Shown in pieces: positions 6,710 to 6,718 of a stretch of 6,718 nucleotides of DNA. Under the pieces are notes generated by a model. It made no database searches and had not been told where the DNA came from. It saw nothing but the letters and a program-made list of their open reading frames with translations. Both the position numbers and the translations under genes were made by a program. The number at the start of each line of letters is the position of its first letter. Position 1 is the first letter of the stretch. This stretch comes from an uncultured Ruminiclostridium sp. (GTDB lineage Bacteria > Bacillota > Clostridia > Oscillospirales > Ruminococcaceae): the NCBI GenBank assembly GCA_934462775.1, contig CAKSIR010000124.1:1-6718 (forward strand), read 5' to 3'.

Positions 6710-6718
6710 AAGTGTTTG

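Larger units (their letters stand above)
6598..6718 (-). other. Short minus-strand open frame running off the right edge (possible 3' end of a gene, or translated repeat)
   Basis: On the minus strand one frame is open from the window edge to a TGA at 6598-6600, giving at least 39 residues. They include KHLWDAFFLKN early, VPRVKNF in the middle, and KVAGGKFFDTLSAAF before the stop. If real, it is the C-terminus of a gene converging on dapL. However, it crosses both palindromes described here (6620-6650 and 6678-6709), which is more typical of non-coding repeat sequence than of a gene. I recognise no family. I lean towards a spurious frame through repeats, but the right flank would decide. Confidence 0.2.

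Noticed and set aside
1..6718. CRISPR array, tRNA or rRNA gene, transposase, phage or toxin-antitoxin genes
   Set aside because: No regularly spaced direct repeats, no tRNA-like fold and no such protein signatures were seen on either strand.

Overview
The window is a compact stretch of bacterial chromosome with five complete genes, all on the + strand. Protein signatures and style point to a Firmicute of class Clostridia, probably a Ruminococcus/Oscillospiraceae-type gut anaerobe. The basis is the LL-diaminopimelate aminotransferase variant of lysine synthesis, M42 peptidases, a Met_gamma_lyase-family protein, a YicC/YloC-type protein, purine-rich AAAGGA ribosome sites, mid-range GC content and GC-rich extragenic palindromes. 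This assignment is inference; no rRNA or other marker gene is present.

Layout. Positions 1-180 carry no gene but hold four successive hairpins. The last one touches the -35 element of a probable extended -10 promoter (170-198). That promoter drives a 699-codon gene (235-2334) encoding two complete M42 metallopeptidase domains in one chain. An ATGA overlap leads into a GNAT-type acetyltransferase gene (2331-3059). After 36 bases comes a PLP-dependent protein of the methionine gamma-lyase-like / 'aluminium resistance' family (3096-4352). A near-consensus promoter (4327-4355) is embedded in the end of that gene and probably gives a second transcript covering a YicC-family endoribonuclease (4425-5303) and dapL (5356-6561). 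The last 157 bases contain a symmetrical hairpin that is a plausible bidirectional terminator, followed by a second large palindrome. A short minus-strand open frame runs off the right edge.

How the genes fit together. The first three genes look like one unit around peptide and amino-acid handling: peptide trimming, an acetyltransferase of unknown target, and a PLP enzyme probably acting on a sulfur or related amino acid. The last two genes serve RNA turnover and meso-diaminopimelate/lysine supply for cell wall and protein. These links are inferred from order and spacing only.

Novelty. I see no phage, CRISPR, toxin-antitoxin, transposase or defence-type system. The most unusual item is the tandem M42 fusion, whose two halves carry different metal-ligand signatures. 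Next are the palindrome clusters at both ends of the window.
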